Assembly (NCBI GenBank): GCA_964437445.1
Contig: CAYTGR010000046.1
Span: forward strand, 1-41,448
Reading direction: 5' to 3'
DNA: 41,448 bases
Source of the DNA: CAYTGR01 sp964437445
GTDB taxonomy: Bacteria; Chloroflexota; Anaerolineae; B4-G1; SLSP01
Positions within the stretch are counted from its first letter, which is position 1. Each line of letters begins with the position of its first letter. Position numbers and translations under genes: made by a program. The notes under the pieces were generated by a model, which saw nothing but the letters and a program-made list of their open reading frames with translations, was not told where the DNA came from and did no database searches. Below, one piece after another: positions 15,653 to 23,934 of the stretch.

Positions 15653-17850
15653 ATGATCCGCTGGGCCGCACCGGACTGGCTCTGGGCGGCCCTGTTGGTT
15701 TTGACGCCGCTGGCTTACAACCCGGTGAGCCGGTGGCAGTATGAACCGGACAAAGCGGCACTGGTCCTGGCCCTCACGGGGCTGCTGATAGCCGTCAGCC
15801 AGCAGCGGTCAGCGGTCAGCCGTCAGCCGTCAGCGATCAGCGGTCAGCCATCGGCTGTCAGCGGGCGGCGGTCAGCAGGGAGCAGACACCGGTTGGGGGC
15901 GGCTACGCTCCTGGTGGCTTATGGGTGGCTTCGCTGGTTCACCACGGCGCGCTCCATCATGCCGGCGTGGAGTCTGTGGGGCGATCCGGCCTGGGGCAAC
16001 GGGCTCTGGCTCACCCTGGCCGGGGTTGCTCTGTTTGCCCTGGCCCGCCGTTGGTTTGTCACCCCGGAACGACGCGCCCGCGCCATGGCTGCGCTGCTGA
16101 TGGCCAGCAGCCTGGTGGCGGCCTATGGGCTGCTGCAATATGCCGGCCTGGACCCGTTGACCCCGCCGCCGGTCTTCCGCGCCTTCAGCACGCTGGCCCA
16201 CGCCAACCTGCTCGCCGCCTATCTGGCAATGACCCTGCCGCTGACCGTCGCCCGATTATTGAACTACAGTTCTCCCATAGATACGCCTGATGGCGGGCGG
16301 GTCTTCCCTCATGCTCCCTTTCGCCTTCTGCCTTCCGCCTTCAGCCTGGCTTTACAACTGGCCTGCCTGGTCGTCACCTACTCCCGCNNNNNNNNNNNNN
16401 NNNNNNNNNNNNNNNNNNNNNNNNNNNNNNNNNNNNNNNNNNNNNNNNNNNNNNNNNNNNNNNNNNNNNNNNNNNNNNNNNNNNNNNTTCCGCCTTCAGC
16501 CTGGCTTTACAACTGGCCTGCCTGGTCGTCACCTACTCCCGCGCGGGCTGGCTGGCGGCGCTGACCGGGCTGGCCGTGACGCTGATCGCCTGGGCCTGGA
16601 GCGCCGGCCGGCGGCGGTTGGCATTGAGCGCCTTAGCGGTGAGCGGCGTGGGGCTGGCCCTCCTCTTCGGCTTGAGCCGGCTGCCCCCGTTGCCAGAAAG
16701 CGCCCCGCATCCGCTCCAAACGCTCACCTCGCTCTTCCGCTGGACCGGGGCGACGGCGCAGATCCGGCTCCTGGGCTGGCGCGCCGGGCTGGAGGCGTGG
16801 CGCGCACGCCCGCTCCTGGGCTACGGGCCGGCCACCTCGCGCCCGGTGCTGGAATGGTTCGCCCGGCCCGAACTGGCGCCCTTTGGCGGGCCGCCGGCGC
16901 TGGGTGGGCGGCCTCACAACGTCTATCTGGAAATCGCCCTGGAAAGCGGCGGGATCGGGCTGGCGCTCTTCCTGGGGCTGCTGGCGGCGCTGTTCATACC
17001 GCTGCTCCGGGCGCTGCCACAGGGCGATGCGGCCACACGCGCGCTGCGGGCAGGAATCCTCGGCGCTCTGAGTGCCAATCTGGTCACGTACTTTTTTTCG
17101 TTTGAGAGCGCCGCGCCGCTGGTACTCTTCTGGAGCCTGGCGGGAATGGGCAGCGCGCTCAGCACCCCGGTTGCTCCGGTCAGGCCGCGCCCGGCTGCCC
17201 GCCGTGGCCCGGCGGCGGTCGCGCCCTGGTTGGCGGCAGCTGTGGGATTCGGCTGCGCTATCGGCCTGGAGCTCCCGGCGCTGCTGGCTTTCGCCGGCGA
17301 AAGGGCCGTGGCCCAACGCCGCTGGGCAGAGGCCACGGCTTACTTCCGGCAGGCGGGCGACCTGGCCTTCACGCCGGAGACTTTCCGCCTGCTGGAGGGC
17401 TGGGCCTACGCCGAGTGGGCAGCCGAAGCGCGCGACCCGGCACTCTGGGCGCGCGGCGCGGCGATCTACGCGGCGCTGACGGCTTCGCAGCCGGCGGTGG
17501 CCGAATACCGGCAGGCGCAGGGCACCTACCTGCGCCGCTGGGACCTGGCCGATCCCCACGCTCACACCGCGCTGCCGGCCGTGGCCATTTTCTCGGCGGC
17601 GTTAGAGCGCAGCCCCCGCCAGCCCGATCTCTGGCTGGACCGCGGGCTGGCGCGGCTCCAGGCCGGCGACCCGGAGGGCGCGCTGGCCGATATAGAGCAG
17701 GCCGGGGCGCTCTGCCCGGGGTATGTCCGCTATTACGGCGCGCGGGCTTTGCACGCCCAAAGCGTGGGCGATCTGGAGGCCGCGCTGCGCTGGCAGCAGG
17801 AGGCGCTGGCCGCGCAGCGCGCCTGGGAGGCCTGGTCATGGCGGCGGTAA
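15653..17850 (+). CDS. O-antigen ligase/polymerase-like membrane protein (Wzy_C family), interrupted by an assembly gap
   Basis: Polytopic membrane protein that polymerises or ligates surface glycans. N-terminal helices; then the family signature TYSRAGWLAALTGLAVTL; the large loop with WRAGLEAWRARPLLGYGP and GGRPHNVYLEIALESGGIG; further helices; and a C-terminal TPR-like region (WLDRGLARLQAGDPEGALAD). 100 Ns at 16388-16487 are flanked by an exact 55-bp duplication (16333-16387 and 16488-16542). Deleting one copy plus the Ns keeps the frame and gives one ORF of about 680 aa, so the gene is intact. Residues from about 47 are encoded by a heptamer DNA array and read as SAVSRQP-like 7-residue repeats. 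The ATG at 15653 follows GAAGGGAGGG. It overlaps the flippase gene by 13 nt. Confidence 0.85.
15792..15882. repeat. Heptamer array (CGGTCAG type) inside coding sequence
   Basis: About thirteen 7-bp units, mostly C(G/C)GTCAG, lie within the polymerase gene. Three units equal 21 nt, or 7 codons, so the DNA repeat is read as a heptapeptide repeat: SAVSRQP, SAISGQP, SAVSGRR. It falls in a hydrophilic stretch between predicted helices. Confidence 0.9.
16314..16348. repeat. Short heptamer run (NNGCCTT type) inside coding sequence
   Basis: TCGCCTT, CTGCCTT, CCGCCTT and CAGCCTG follow each other (16321-16348) after a degenerate unit. The reverse complement, AAGGCNN, matches the AAGGCGG/AAGGATG units at 20491-20518 and near 32450. 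It is in frame in the polymerase gene and ends 39 bp before the N gap. Confidence 0.6.
16388..16487. other. Assembly gap (100 N), probably artefactual
   Basis: Exactly 100 N. The 55 bases before it (16333-16387) are identical to the 55 bases after it (16488-16542), as expected when two contigs that overlap are joined by scaffolding with a default gap. The true sequence probably has a single copy and no missing bases. Confidence 0.93.
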
Positions 17851-19226
17851 GGCCGACTGGCGACCGGCAAGGTCTCTGGCTGGGAGTGCTCCGCGCGGCG
17901 CAGATCGGGTCAGGGCTGGCCGGGCAGGTGCTGCTGCTGGCGCGCTGGTCGCCCCACGAGCAGACGGATCTCTTCCTGGTCCTGAGCAGCGTGCCGTGGT
18001 TGGTCAGCGCCGCCCTGCTCATCGGCGGCGTGGAGATGGCCTTCCCAGCCGTCTACCATCAGGTGCTGGCAACGGGGGACGAGCGCAAGGCGGTGCGGCT
18101 GACCGGGCAGGTTGCCGCGCTGCTGGCGTTCATCGGAACCGGGGCCGCGCTGCTAAGCGGTGCGATCGTGGCAGCCTGGGCCATAAGGGCCGGCCTGGCG
18201 CCGGGGATGGGATTCTGGTGGGGGCTGGCGCTGGGCGGTCAGGCGCTCCCGGCGGCGCTGGGCGGGCTCTGGCGGGGGCTGCTCACGGCGCGCGCGCGGC
18301 TGATAGAGGTGCAGCTGGCCTTGCTGGCCGGCAGTCTGGTCACGGTGGCCGGGTACGCCCTGTTGCCACCGCCGCCCGCGCTGGCCTTGCCGCTGGCAAC
18401 CTTGCTGGCAATGCTCACGAGCACGGCGCTGGCCTGGCATTGGGCGCACGGTTTCGGCTGGACTCCTTCCCTGCCGGGGTGGCGCTCCTGGCAGGAGCAG
18501 CTGGAACACTGGATAGCGGGCCGGCGCTTTGCGGCACCAGGCGCGGCGGATAGCCCCCTGGAGAGGCTGGGCCGGGCGCTCTTAGCGTTAAGCGCCGCTG
18601 CCGCGCTGGTGCAGGCGCAGACGCTGGTGGAACGTTTAGCGGTACAGCCGTTGGGTTCGGGCAGGGTGGCGGCCTTCGCCTTCGCCGGGCGCGGCTGGGA
18701 AGCCGTGCAGGCAGTGCTCGTGGCCGCGCTGGTGACGCCGGCTTTCCCCCGCTGGGCCGCACAGGCGGCGCACGGGGAGCGGGCAGCGGCTCACCAATTG
18801 CTGCGCCAGACGCTCGCGCGGATGGCGGCAGCCAGTCTCAGCGCCGGGGTGAGCGTGGCAGTCGCGGCCTGGCTGGTCGCCCCCTGGCTGGAAAGCGCGC
18901 TCGGCTGGGCCACCGGCGCGCAGGCGGCGCAGCTAGCCGTGGCATTGGCGCCACGCTTCGTCCTGCTCAGCGCCATCCAGCCGCTGGTGCTCAAGCAGTA
19001 TGCCCAGGGGACGCCCTGGCCGCCGGTGCTCGGTGCGGCGCTGGGCGTGGGGGTGCTGAGCCTAGGAGCGCTGTGGCTGGTGCCTCGTTGGGGCGTGACC
19101 GGGCTGGCACTCACCACCGCGTTGAGCGTGCTCCCCGGCTGGGGCTATCTGCTCTGGCGCGAAGGAAGAGACCACGGACGACGGACGACAGACAACAGAC
19201 GACAGACGACAGACCACGGTTACTGA
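17838..19226 (+). CDS. MurJ/Wzx-like lipid-linked glycan flippase
   Basis: A 462-aa polytopic membrane protein with about 12-14 helices, expected to flip lipid-linked saccharides across the membrane. The MviN/MurJ-type opening is visible (LRAAQIGSGLAGQVLLLARW, QTDLFLVLSSVPWLVSAALL), followed by repeated helix pairs and a mid-protein VERLAVQPLGSGRVAAFAFA segment. The ATG at 17838 overlaps the polymerase stop by 13 nt, so translation is coupled; the longer upstream frame is a shadow of the polymerase gene. The last about 18 residues (RDHGRRTTDNRRQTTDHGY) are encoded by GACNACN heptamers, so the C-terminus is repeat-derived. MurJ versus a capsule or O-antigen Wzx cannot be separated here; context favours the latter. 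Confidence 0.82.
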   Translation: MAAVRPTGDRQGLWLGVLRAAQIGSGLAGQVLLLARWSPHEQTDLFLVLSSVPWLVSAALLIGGVEMAFPAVYHQVLATGDERKAVRLTGQVAALLAFIGTGAALLSGAIVAAWAIRAGLAPGMGFWWGLALGGQALPAALGGLWRGLLTARARLIEVQLALLAGSLVTVAGYALLPPPPALALPLATLLAMLTSTALAWHWAHGFGWTPSLPGWRSWQEQLEHWIAGRRFAAPGAADSPLERLGRALLALSAAAALVQAQTLVERLAVQPLGSGRVAAFAFAGRGWEAVQAVLVAALVTPAFPRWAAQAAHGERAAAHQLLRQTLARMAAASLSAGVSVAVAAWLVAPWLESALGWATGAQAAQLAVALAPRFVLLSAIQPLVLKQYAQGTPWPPVLGAALGVGVLSLGALWLVPRWGVTGLALTTALSVLPGWGYLLWREGRDHGRRTTDNRRQTTDHGY

Positions 19227-19262
19227 AGTGGTTTGTGGTCTGTGGTCGGTGGCCTGTCGTCT
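19170..19262. repeat. Heptamer array GACNACN with inverted arm
   Basis: Seven direct units (GACCACG, GACGACG, GACGACA and similar, 19170-19218) are followed after 9 nt by five units in the opposite orientation (GTGGTTT, GTGGTCT, GTGGTCG, GTGGCCT, GTCGTCT, 19228-19262). The arms can pair into a long imperfect hairpin. It contains the flippase stop codon and ends 20 nt before the next gene. Confidence 0.93.
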
Positions 19263-19282
19263 CATACTACCTGGAGAATCGC

Positions 19283-20512
19283 TTGCAAATCCTCATCGTA
19301 GCGCCCTGGCTGCCGCATCCGGGTATCCTGCACGCGGGCGGGCAACATCTCTACCACACCGTCCGCTCCCTCGCCGCGCGCGGACATCGGGTGCACCTGC
19401 TCTGCTACGGGCGGGATGAGCCGCCGGCCGCGGTAGCGGCGTTGCGCGCAGTGTGCGCTTCGCTGACCGTTTTGCACCCGGCGTATACCTGGCGCGACAA
19501 ACTGGCGCATTTCATGCAGGGAGGCTGGCGGCGGCCGTGGGCTTGGGGCCGGCAGACGCACTTAGCGGCGCAGGCCTTCATCGCCCGCTGCTGCCGCGAA
19601 AATTCGCCCGACGTGGTGCATTTCGTCTGGACGGAGATGGGCCGCTATCTGGAAGCCGTGCCGCCGGGTGTGGGGACGGTTTTGGGGACGCTGGACGTGG
19701 AGTACCAGGTGCGCCCGCGCGAGGTGGCGCTCTTCCCGCCGGGGCCGGCGCGGTGGGCGGCGCGCCGCCGCGCCCGCGCCCTGATCCGCGCCGAGGCGCG
19801 CTACCTCCGCCGTGCGGATGTCATCACCGTCTGTTCGGCGGCGGACCGGGCGGCCCTGGCCGCGTTGCTGCCGCCGGCGGAGCGCGCGCGGCTGGTCGTG
19901 GTGCCGCCCTGGGCCGATCTGGCGGCGGTGCAAGACCTGGGGCCGGAAGGCATCGTGCCGGGGCGGCTAACCTTCATGGGCGCTTTGGACCGGGAGGCGA
20001 ATCAGAGCGCGGTCAGGTTTCTGCTGGCGGGTGTCTGGCCGCGGGTGCGGGCGGCCCATCCCGGCGCGACGCTGCGCATCGTCGGCGCGCACCCGCCCGC
20101 CTGGCTGCTCCGGCGCGCAGCGGAAGATCCCCGGCTCACCGTCACCGGCTATGTGCCCGCTCTGGCGGCGGAGTGGGCCACCACCGATGTGGCCGTTTCC
20201 CCCAGCCTCATCGGCGGCGGGCTGCTGACCAAGGTCGCGCAACCGCTGGCCGCCGGGCGGCCCGTGGTCACCACGACGCTGGGGAACGTGGGGATCGCCG
20301 CACCGGCGGGAGAGGCCATAGAGATTGCTGACGAGTCAGCCGCGTTTGCCGAAGCGGTGCTGCGCCTGCTGGCCAACCGGGAACACTGGGCGCGGCTGGC
20401 GGCGGCGGGCCGGGCGCACGTCCTGGCGGCGTTAGATTGGGAGCGGAGTCTCACGGCGCTGGAAGCGGCATACCGGCAGGCGCAGAGGGGAAGGATGAGG
20501 GCGGAAGGATGA
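19283..20512 (+). CDS. Family 4 glycosyltransferase
   Basis: A 409-aa GT-B-fold glycosyltransferase, probably adding sugars to a surface glycan in the cytoplasm. The N-domain begins QILIVAPWLPHPGILHAGGQ, followed by the GT4 sequence HTVRSLAARGHRVHLL. The C-domain has LTFMGALDREANQSAVRFLL, RIVGAHPPAWLLRR, VTGYVPALAAEWATTDVAVS and a PSLIGGGLLTKVAQPLAAGR donor-site region, where a typical E is replaced by the L/T-rich loop. The start is a TTG with GGAG 6 nt upstream; further 5' the frame runs through heptamer repeats and is not credible coding. Its last residues (GRMRAEG) and stop lie in AAGGATG-type heptamers. It is the third gene of the glycan operon. Confidence 0.85.
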   Translation: MQILIVAPWLPHPGILHAGGQHLYHTVRSLAARGHRVHLLCYGRDEPPAAVAALRAVCASLTVLHPAYTWRDKLAHFMQGGWRRPWAWGRQTHLAAQAFIARCCRENSPDVVHFVWTEMGRYLEAVPPGVGTVLGTLDVEYQVRPREVALFPPGPARWAARRRARALIRAEARYLRRADVITVCSAADRAALAALLPPAERARLVVVPPWADLAAVQDLGPEGIVPGRLTFMGALDREANQSAVRFLLAGVWPRVRAAHPGATLRIVGAHPPAWLLRRAAEDPRLTVTGYVPALAAEWATTDVAVSPSLIGGGLLTKVAQPLAAGRPVVTTTLGNVGIAAPAGEAIEIADESAAFAEAVLRLLANREHWARLAAAGRAHVLAALDWERSLTALEAAYRQAQRGRMRAEG

Positions 20513-20591
20513 AGGCGGACCACAGACGACAGACCACGGACGACAGACCACCATCGTCGAGCCGTGGTCTGTGGTCCGTGGTCGGTGGTCT
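20491..20591. repeat. Two heptamer families: AAGGATG units then GACCACN inverted array
   Basis: Four units of AAGGATG/AAGGCGG type (20491-20518) carry the glycosyltransferase stop. Then five direct units GACCACA, GACGACA, GACCACG, GACGACA, GACCACC (20518-20552), an 11-nt loop, and four inverted units GTGGTCT, GTGGTCC, GTGGTCG, GTGGTCT (20564-20591). The fold-back lies between convergent genes and could act as a two-way terminator in place of a classical one. Confidence 0.93.
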
Positions 20592-20596
20592 TCTGA

Positions 20597-23578
20597 TCAG
20601 TCCCCGCTTGCCGTCCGCAGGACCAGCGGCAGGTAGAGTTGCCCGGCCAGGACGCGCGTGGTCAGGCTCAGTTCGGCAGGCGTGCCCTGACCGCTGGCGC
20701 GGATCAGCGCGGTATCCATCTCGCCCACGGTGACCGTGACCGGCACGGTGACGGTAATCACCAGCGGCCGCCAGCCCGGCGCGATGGTCTGGCTGGACCA
20801 CGAGAAGGCGGTCGGCCAGCCGGGGTTGGTGCGGGTCAAGAAGATGGTATCGGCGGCGTTCCCGGTGTTGGATATCCGCACCGTGTAGGTGACAGTCTCG
20901 CCGGGTCGGGCCAACTGCGCTGTCACCGGCGCGCCGATGGCTACCCGATAGAGGCTGTTGGCCGTGGTGGTCAGCGTGAGCGAGGCCGCAGCCGCTGGCA
21001 CGCGGGGATCGTTCAGCGAACGGGCGGTGAGCAACACCGTGGCCTGATCGCCCGCTTTGGCGTTGGCGGGCACTGCCACGTGGACCGGCAGGGCCACGCT
21101 CTCCCCGGCGGCTAAGAGGGCCGTTTCCGTGACCAGGGTGGTGGTCCAGGCCGTGCTGCCCCGGCTCAGGCTGAAGCGGTCGCTCAGCGTGCCGGTGTTG
21201 GTCAGCCAGAGCGTGTAGGTCACGGTTTGACCCGGATCGCCGCCCAACGTCGGCGTGACAGGGCGCAGCGCCAGCGCGTAGTGCTCAACCTGGAGCGTCC
21301 GGGTGATAGTAGCCGGCAGGTAGCAGACATTGGTCGCGGTCAAGGCGACGGTGTAAGCGCCGGGCGCCAGGTAGGTATGGGCAGGGGCGGTCGCGGTCGC
21401 GGTCGCGCCATCGCCAAAGTCCCAGCTGTAGGCGGTGGCGTTCCGGCTCTGGTTGGTGAAGGTGAGGGCACGGTTAGCCAGCAAGGGCAGCGGGCCAAAA
21501 CTGAAGCCGGCGCTGATCCCCTCGTTGGTCACCGCAACGGCGACGGGTGCTCCGGTGGTGGGCGTCGGCCATTCGGCGGCGGTGATCGTGTAGGCGTGGT
21601 TGACCAGGAGCGTGCCGGAAGGCAAACAGGTCGCCGTCACGCTCAGGGAGACGGTCAACACACTCTGGGGAGACACGTTCAGGCCGCTCCAGACGACGGT
21701 ATCATCCAGCAGGGTCCCGCCGTGGCTGGCCCCGGCCAGCGTAACCCCCGCGGGCAGCGTGTCGCTGATGCGCAGCGAGGTGGCCGGTCCGCCGCTGTTG
21801 TTGATCCGCAGGGTGAAAGAGAGCGCCGTGCCCGCTTCTACCTGGGCGACGGCGGCGCTCTTCTCCACGCTGAGCTGCGGCGGGAGGGAGAGCGTCACGG
21901 TGAAGAAGGCCGCCGAGAACGGCCCCCAGTTCCCCGCCGCATCCTGCCCCCGCACGAAGACGATGTGCCGCCCGGCCTGGAGCGCGGCCGTCTCTATCGT
22001 GGCTCCCGCCGTCTCCACCGTCTGGTTGAAAGCCCCGTCCAGCGCGGCCAGGGGATGGGCCACCGGGGTGGGATCTGTCACCCACGGGGGCGTGTCCACG
22101 TAGTACTCGGCGGCGGCGATAGCCTGCGCCGGCTCCGTCCCGTTCGTGTTGTTGTAGCGGGTATCGTTGAGCGTGGCGGTGAGCGAGAGCGGCGCCCCGG
22201 CTGCGGTCCCGGTGGGGGTGACCGTCACGGCGAGTGCGTCGGGGCCGGCCGGGGTCAGATAGGGGGTGCGCACCACTTTCGCCGCATAGAGCAGCGCCGG
22301 CAGGTTGTTGGGCACGATGGTGTTCTCAAACACGGAACAGCTCTGGAAGAAGCTGGTGCCCATCTCAAACGTATAGGCTGCCAGCCCCAGTTCGCCGTAG
22401 GCGAAATCATCGGTAGTCCCGTCGGTGGCGTACAATCCGTAGGATTGCTCAGGTGAGTGGCCGTTGAAGTAGGCGAATTTGCGCCCTAACGTCTGCAGGG
22501 CCGTACCGTTGGGTGCCGCCGAGGCGGTGAAGCCCCACGGCCAGAGGACCAGCTGGCCGTAGCTGTGCAGGTCCAGGAAGATGCCGGTCGCCGTGATCGG
22601 CGCAGCCGCGTCCAGCGGCGCGGCGCGCTGATCGGGGAACTGCGCCCGGACGTAGGCGAGCACCGCCTGCGTTTCCGGCTCCGAGCCGGACGAGGGACCA
22701 CGGTAGGTCTCATCGCAGGCGTCGCCGCTGGAGCCGTTGCAACAGGCCCACTGGAAAGGATAGTTGCGATTGAGGTCCGTCCCCCAATAACTGGAGGAAG
22801 TACAGCCGTCGTCGTTATCGGTGTTCTTGCGCCAGGAGAAGCCGGTTTCGGCGATTTTGCGCCCGTCGGGGTTGCCCTGTAAGAGGAGGTGGATTTCGTG
22901 GTAATCCAGCAGCCAGGTGACATCGGGGTCCACGTTATACTGGTTGACGAGCAGCTCGGCAAAGCGGGTGAGCAGTTCGGCGGGGGTGTACTCGCGGGCA
23001 TGGATGGAGGACATGACAAAGAGTTTGGGCTTGGGGCCGGGAATGGCCGCGTTGGTGAGCCGCAAGACCTGCAAATCGTAGCCGGCGTTGCCGCCAGGGG
23101 TCACCTTTTCCCAGGAATCGCCGATGTCCAGCCAGGTTGCCAGGGTGGGGTGGGCCGTAGCCAGCGCCGCCGCCGTGGCGTAGGTCTCCTCCACGGTGCG
23201 GTAGCAGGGATAGCTGGGGATGCCGGTAACCTGGCCGGGGAGCCGGTCCAGGGGCTGGTTCAGCCGGGCAGTTTGTTCGGCATCCACCTCCAGGCGGAAG
23301 CCCTGGGCCAGCAACCCCTCGTAGCTGGCGCGGTCCACCGCCACCACCGCGTACCTCAGGTCACGGCGGACTTCCCACGGCTCTATCCGGGCGGCCAGCC
23401 GGTCCAGTTGGGCGCGGTCAGCGTAGTAGACTTTGACCACCCAGGGGCCGTCACCGGTCGGCGTGGCCGGCGGGAGAGGCGTCGCCGCGGACGCGCCGGA
23501 GAAGCGAGCCGGGGCCAGCGGTGCCCCCAGGGTCAATACAAGGGCCAACAGTGAGAAGAACAAAAAGCGGGTTTTCAC
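20597..23578 (-). CDS. Secreted M14 metallocarboxypeptidase with modular C-terminus
   Basis: A 993-aa exported zinc carboxypeptidase. Signal peptide FLFFSLLALVLTLGAPLAPA after a short basic start; propeptide to about residue 105; M14 domain with zinc ligands His193 and Glu196 (HAREY), substrate residues in NPDGR and DLNRNYPF, His338 (LDLHSYGQ) and catalytic Glu405 (YTFEMG). Then a YYVD-containing Ig-like region, a DUF11 repeat (LSVEKSAAVAQVEAGTALSF), a PKD domain (YSWDFGDGA), two NEW3-like repeats (TVTYTLWLTNTGT, TVTYTVRISNTGN) and the tail LYLPLVLR. The GTG start has GGGGGGAG about 9 nt upstream. The frame upstream of it is repeat DNA. It is the last gene of the protease block and cleaves C-terminal residues from peptides. 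Confidence 0.92.
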   Translation of the reverse strand: MKTRFLFFSLLALVLTLGAPLAPARFSGASAATPLPPATPTGDGPWVVKVYYADRAQLDRLAARIEPWEVRRDLRYAVVAVDRASYEGLLAQGFRLEVDAEQTARLNQPLDRLPGQVTGIPSYPCYRTVEETYATAAALATAHPTLATWLDIGDSWEKVTPGGNAGYDLQVLRLTNAAIPGPKPKLFVMSSIHAREYTPAELLTRFAELLVNQYNVDPDVTWLLDYHEIHLLLQGNPDGRKIAETGFSWRKNTDNDDGCTSSSYWGTDLNRNYPFQWACCNGSSGDACDETYRGPSSGSEPETQAVLAYVRAQFPDQRAAPLDAAAPITATGIFLDLHSYGQLVLWPWGFTASAAPNGTALQTLGRKFAYFNGHSPEQSYGLYATDGTTDDFAYGELGLAAYTFEMGTSFFQSCSVFENTIVPNNLPALLYAAKVVRTPYLTPAGPDALAVTVTPTGTAAGAPLSLTATLNDTRYNNTNGTEPAQAIAAAEYYVDTPPWVTDPTPVAHPLAALDGAFNQTVETAGATIETAALQAGRHIVFVRGQDAAGNWGPFSAAFFTVTLSLPPQLSVEKSAAVAQVEAGTALSFTLRINNSGGPATSLRISDTLPAGVTLAGASHGGTLLDDTVVWSGLNVSPQSVLTVSLSVTATCLPSGTLLVNHAYTITAAEWPTPTTGAPVAVAVTNEGISAGFSFGPLPLLANRALTFTNQSRNATAYSWDFGDGATATATAPAHTYLAPGAYTVALTATNVCYLPATITRTLQVEHYALALRPVTPTLGGDPGQTVTYTLWLTNTGTLSDRFSLSRGSTAWTTTLVTETALLAAGESVALPVHVAVPANAKAGDQATVLLTARSLNDPRVPAAAASLTLTTTANSLYRVAIGAPVTAQLARPGETVTYTVRISNTGNAADTIFLTRTNPGWPTAFSWSSQTIAPGWRPLVITVTVPVTVTVGEMDTALIRASGQGTPAELSLTTRVLAGQLYLPLVLRTASGD

Positions 23579-23619
23579 CAGGTTTACTCCCCCCTTGAAA
23601 AGTTTGTCGTCAGGCCGTC

Positions 23620-23897
23620 CACGAATTTTACACGAATACACGAATGTTACACGAATGTTACACGAATGCACGAATGTTACACGAATGTTACACGAATGCA
23701 CGAATGATAACTTGCCACGATACATTCGTGCATTCGTGGCCTATTCGTGTTCTTATTCGTGTATTCGTGACCTATTCGTGTTCTTATTCGTGTATTCGTG
23801 ACCTATTCGTGTTCTTATTCGTGTATTCGTGACCTATTCGTGTCCCCATTCGTGTATTCGTGCATTCGTGGCCTATTCGTGTTCCTATTCGTGGACG
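23620..23897. repeat. Large CACGAAT heptamer array with inverted arm
   Basis: Nine CACGAAT units, spaced by 1 or 4 nt, occupy 23620-23705. After about 18 nt the same heptamer continues in the opposite orientation (ATTCGTG) from 23724 to about 23894, including three exact tandem 31-bp copies at 23740-23770, 23771-23801 and 23802-23832. The arms can form a long cruciform or hairpin. It fills the gap between the C25 and M14 genes and contains no supported gene; open frames through it are repeat translation. Confidence 0.95.
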
Positions 23898-23916
23898 GCC
23901 CACGGTTCGCACAAGA

Positions 23917-23934
23917 GGCAAACTTCAGTTTGCC
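23917..23934 (-). repeat. GGCAAACT hairpin at the 3' end of the C25 gene
   Basis: GGCAAACT-TC-AGTTTGCC is an 8-bp perfect stem directly after the C25 stop codon on the minus strand. A copy with the same flanks (TAG before, TCT after) is at 27037-27054. It may be a transcript-end hairpin or a small mobile palindrome; it has no T-run. Confidence 0.75.

Noticed and set aside
16290..17105. Open frame crossing the N gap in another frame
   Set aside because: It depends on reading through Ns, and the frame used by the polymerase is continuous once the duplication is collapsed.
17415..17837. Upstream extension of the flippase reading frame
   Set aside because: It lies wholly within the polymerase C-terminus in another frame; membrane-protein homology begins just after the ATG at 17838.
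23433..23832. Open frames through the CACGAAT array (MLHECYTN..., RDLFVFLFVYS...)
   Set aside because: They are pure translations of the repeat, with no ribosome-binding site or non-repeat coding signal.
23620..23897. CRISPR-like array
   Set aside because: The repeat core is only 7-8 bp, spacers are 1-5 nt and themselves repeated, and orientation flips midway; no cas genes are near.
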